A stretch of DNA of 6,958 nucleotides. It comes from Eubacteriales Family XIII. Incertae Sedis bacterium. GTDB taxonomy: Bacteria > Bacillota > Clostridia > Peptostreptococcales > Anaerovoracaceae. A program made the translations under genes and the position numbers. The notes under the pieces are model-generated. The model was not told the DNA's origin. It saw nothing but the letters and a program-made list of their open reading frames with translations, and searched no databases. Positions 5,357-6,958 of the stretch are shown piece after piece. How positions within the stretch are numbered: position 1 is the first letter of the stretch; each line of letters opens with the position of its first letter. The stretch lies in assembly GCA_031283865.1 (NCBI GenBank), contig JAITAX010000242.1, forward strand, positions 1 through 6,958. Direction: 5' to 3'.

Positions 5357-6796
5357 ATGATCACAAAAAAGATGTACATAGGCGGCGCGTGGACGGACGC
5401 TGCGTCCGGCAAGACCTTTGAAACGCTGAATCCGTCCACGAATGAGCCTTTCGGGACGGTTCCGCTCGCGGGAGCGGAGGACGTGGACAGGGCCGTGGCC
5501 GCCGCGCGCGCGGCCTTTCCCGCGTGGTCGGAAAAGACGCAGGCCGAACGCTCGTCCGTACTGAACAGGATCAGCGCCGTAATCCGCGAGAACGCCGAGG
5601 AATTTGCCCTGCTCGGCGCGCAGGAACACGGTATGCCCGCGAAGCTCGGCTTTGGCCCGACGATGGGCGCGAGCGGCAACTTTGAAATGGCGGCCACCTA
5701 CGCGCGCGCCACGGGCGGCGATCTGATCCACAGCTCGAAGCCGAACGTCCTGTACTGCCTCGACCGCGTACCCATCGGCGTCTGCGCGCTGATTATACCG
5801 TGGAATCTCCCGCTCTTCCTCATGTCGCAGAAGATCGCGCTGTGCATTGCCACGGGCAATACCTGCGTCGTGAAGCCCCCGTCCATCAACTCCGTCATCG
5901 GACTCAGGCTCGCAGAAGCCATCGCCGGCGTGGAGGGGCTGCCCCAGGGCGTTGTGAACGTGATTACGGGTCCCGGCGGCAGCGTGGGCAATCTGTTGGC
6001 CTCGCACGCGAACGTCGACTGCGTAGGTTTCACGGGCAGCACGGAAACGGGCGTCTCGATCATGGAAGCGGCTGCGCCGACGCTCAAGAAAGTCGTCATG
6101 GAACTCGGCGGCAAGAACCCCGCCATCATCTTCCCGGACGCGAACCTCGATCAGGCGCTTGAATCGCTCGGGCATCACCAATTCTTCAACTGCGGCCAAG
6201 CCTGCGGTTCTCCGGGGCGCTATTACATCCACGAAAAAGTCTTCGACGCTTTCCTCGAAAGGCTCCTCGGCTGCGCGAAGCATCAGGTGATCGGAGACCC
6301 GACGAAACCCGAAACGACGATGGGGCCGATGGTATCCGTCGAACACGCGAACAAGGTCATGGCCTACATCGAATCGGGCGTCAAGGAGGGCGCGAAACTC
6401 GTCTGCGGCGGACATCGCGCGGGCGACAAGGGCAATTTCATAGAACCGACCGTATTCACGGATGTGAAGCCCTCCATGAAGATCTACCGCGAAGAGATCT
6501 TCGGCCCCGTGGCCGTCCTGACAAAGTGGACGGACGAGGATGAGGTCATCGCGCACGCGAACGACAACACCTACGGACTCACGGCCTCCATCTGGACGAC
6601 GAACATCGCGCACGCGCTGAAGCTGGGCAGAAAGCTCACCGTCGGCACTTTCTCCGTCAACGGACACAACCTGATCGCGCCCGAGGCGCCGTGGGGCGGC
6701 GTGCGGCAGAGCGGCATCGGCAAGGAGGGCGGTTGGCAGGGCGTGCTTGAGTACACGGAGCAGAAGATGATCACCGTCAACTTAGACGAAGAGTAG
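5357..6796 (+). CDS. NAD(P)-dependent aldehyde dehydrogenase (ALDH superfamily)
   Basis: It should oxidise an aldehyde to the carboxylic acid through a thiohemiacetal on a catalytic cysteine, in the cytosol. The 479 residues are standard length for the non-acylating, class-3-sized to class-1/2-sized tetramer-forming group. All key residues are present: N150 (IIPWNLP), K173 (VVKPPS, where VKPSE or VKPAE is commoner), the FTGSTETG nucleotide loop (225-232), general base E249 (MELGGKNP), nucleophile C283 (FNCGQACGSPGR), E380 and F382 (EEIFGPV), and the C-terminal PWGGVRQSGIGKEGG block that closes the active site. No CoA-acylating features are seen, so a free acid is the expected product. The gene follows an alcohol dehydrogenase by 89 bases and precedes a hydrolase gene by 10. 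The natural aldehyde cannot be named from sequence; semialdehydes of C4-C5 acids would fit the neighbourhood but are inference. Confidence 0.95.
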   Translation: MITKKMYIGGAWTDAASGKTFETLNPSTNEPFGTVPLAGAEDVDRAVAAARAAFPAWSEKTQAERSSVLNRISAVIRENAEEFALLGAQEHGMPAKLGFGPTMGASGNFEMAATYARATGGDLIHSSKPNVLYCLDRVPIGVCALIIPWNLPLFLMSQKIALCIATGNTCVVKPPSINSVIGLRLAEAIAGVEGLPQGVVNVITGPGGSVGNLLASHANVDCVGFTGSTETGVSIMEAAAPTLKKVVMELGGKNPAIIFPDANLDQALESLGHHQFFNCGQACGSPGRYYIHEKVFDAFLERLLGCAKHQVIGDPTKPETTMGPMVSVEHANKVMAYIESGVKEGAKLVCGGHRAGDKGNFIEPTVFTDVKPSMKIYREEIFGPVAVLTKWTDEDEVIAHANDNTYGLTASIWTTNIAHALKLGRKLTVGTFSVNGHNLIAPEAPWGGVRQSGIGKEGGWQGVLEYTEQKMITVNLDEE

Positions 6797-6806
6797 GAGA
6801 ACACCC

Positions 6807-6958
6807 ATGGCCGATATGAAAGTCTACGTGCTTGAAAACGGCATGAACATCGACAGCATCAAGAACGACCTGATCTCCTGCGACGACCCGAACGAACGCT
6901 TCAATTTCCCCTCGTGGACCGTGCTCATCCGCTGCGAGGCGGGCAATATCCTGTTCGA
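6807..6958 (+). CDS. Metallo-beta-lactamase-fold hydrolase, N-acyl-homoserine-lactonase-like; 3' end cut by window
   Basis: Only the first 50 codons are present. ATG at 6807 is preceded by AGGAG (6795-6799), which overlaps the stop of the aldehyde dehydrogenase and lies 7 bases upstream, so the genes are probably cotranscribed. The visible protein begins KVYVLENG, then has NFPSWTVLIRCEAGNILF at 33-50. This matches the N-terminal beta strands of AHL-lactonase-like MBL proteins, where a similar strand (LPVWCYLLETEEGPILVDTG) ends in a conserved Asp-Thr-Gly; the window stops at the first bases of that codon (GA). The zinc-binding HxHxDH motif would be downstream, so activity is unconfirmed. In a catabolic cluster this fold more plausibly opens a metabolic lactone or cleaves an ester or thioester than quenches quorum signals, but that is inference. 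No signal peptide is seen. Confidence 0.75.
   Translation, partial: MADMKVYVLENGMNIDSIKNDLISCDDPNERFNFPSWTVLIRCEAGNILF

Noticed and set aside
5342..6667. 441-codon minus-strand open frame opposite the aldehyde dehydrogenase gene
   Set aside because: It lies opposite a complete ALDH with all catalytic residues. Its composition (Arg, Ala, Val, Asp-rich) is that of reverse-complemented GC-rich codons, and no domain is recognisable.

Overview
The window is a dense, one-direction (+ strand) metabolic gene cluster from a GC-rich bacterium, above 60% GC judged by eye. It holds six genes: four complete, one cut by the left edge and one cut by the right edge. Clear Shine-Dalgarno sequences (AGGAG or AAGGAGG) precede every start that can be seen. 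Glutamate mutase with its reactivase GlmL is typical of amino-acid-fermenting anaerobes, so Clostridia-like Bacillota or Synergistota are plausible hosts. That is inference from gene content, because there is no rRNA or other taxonomic marker here.

Layout. Positions 2-1180 are the 3' part of a coenzyme-B12-dependent glutamate mutase in which the catalytic E subunit (GlmE/MutE) is fused, through a charged linker of about 20 residues, to the cobalamin-binding S subunit (GlmS/MutS). In classical clostridia these are two separate genes. Four bases later comes glmL (1185-2561), the ASKHA-type ATPase linked to the mutase. After a 51-base gap with two small inverted repeats comes an MmgE/PrpD-family protein (2613-4004). 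After a 120-base gap with further inverted repeats comes a zinc-dependent medium-chain alcohol dehydrogenase (4125-5267). An 89-base gap with a strong hairpin at the stop codon leads to an NAD(P)-dependent aldehyde dehydrogenase (5357-6796). Ten bases later begins a metallo-beta-lactamase-fold hydrolase resembling N-acyl-homoserine lactonases (from 6807, cut by the window end).

How the genes may work together. The mutase interconverts (S)-glutamate and (2S,3S)-3-methylaspartate. The usual next enzyme, methylaspartate ammonia-lyase, is not in the window. An MmgE/PrpD enzyme follows instead; this fold dehydrates, decarboxylates or epimerises small di- and tricarboxylates. An ADH/ALDH pair and a possible lactonase come after it. 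The cluster may therefore be a variant methylaspartate route, or a B12-dependent rearrangement of a different acid. The residues that set mutase substrate specificity lie upstream of the window, so the substrate cannot be read here.

The most notable points are the natural GlmE-GlmS fusion and this unusual set of partner enzymes. No mobile element, RNA gene, CRISPR array or frameshift was seen.
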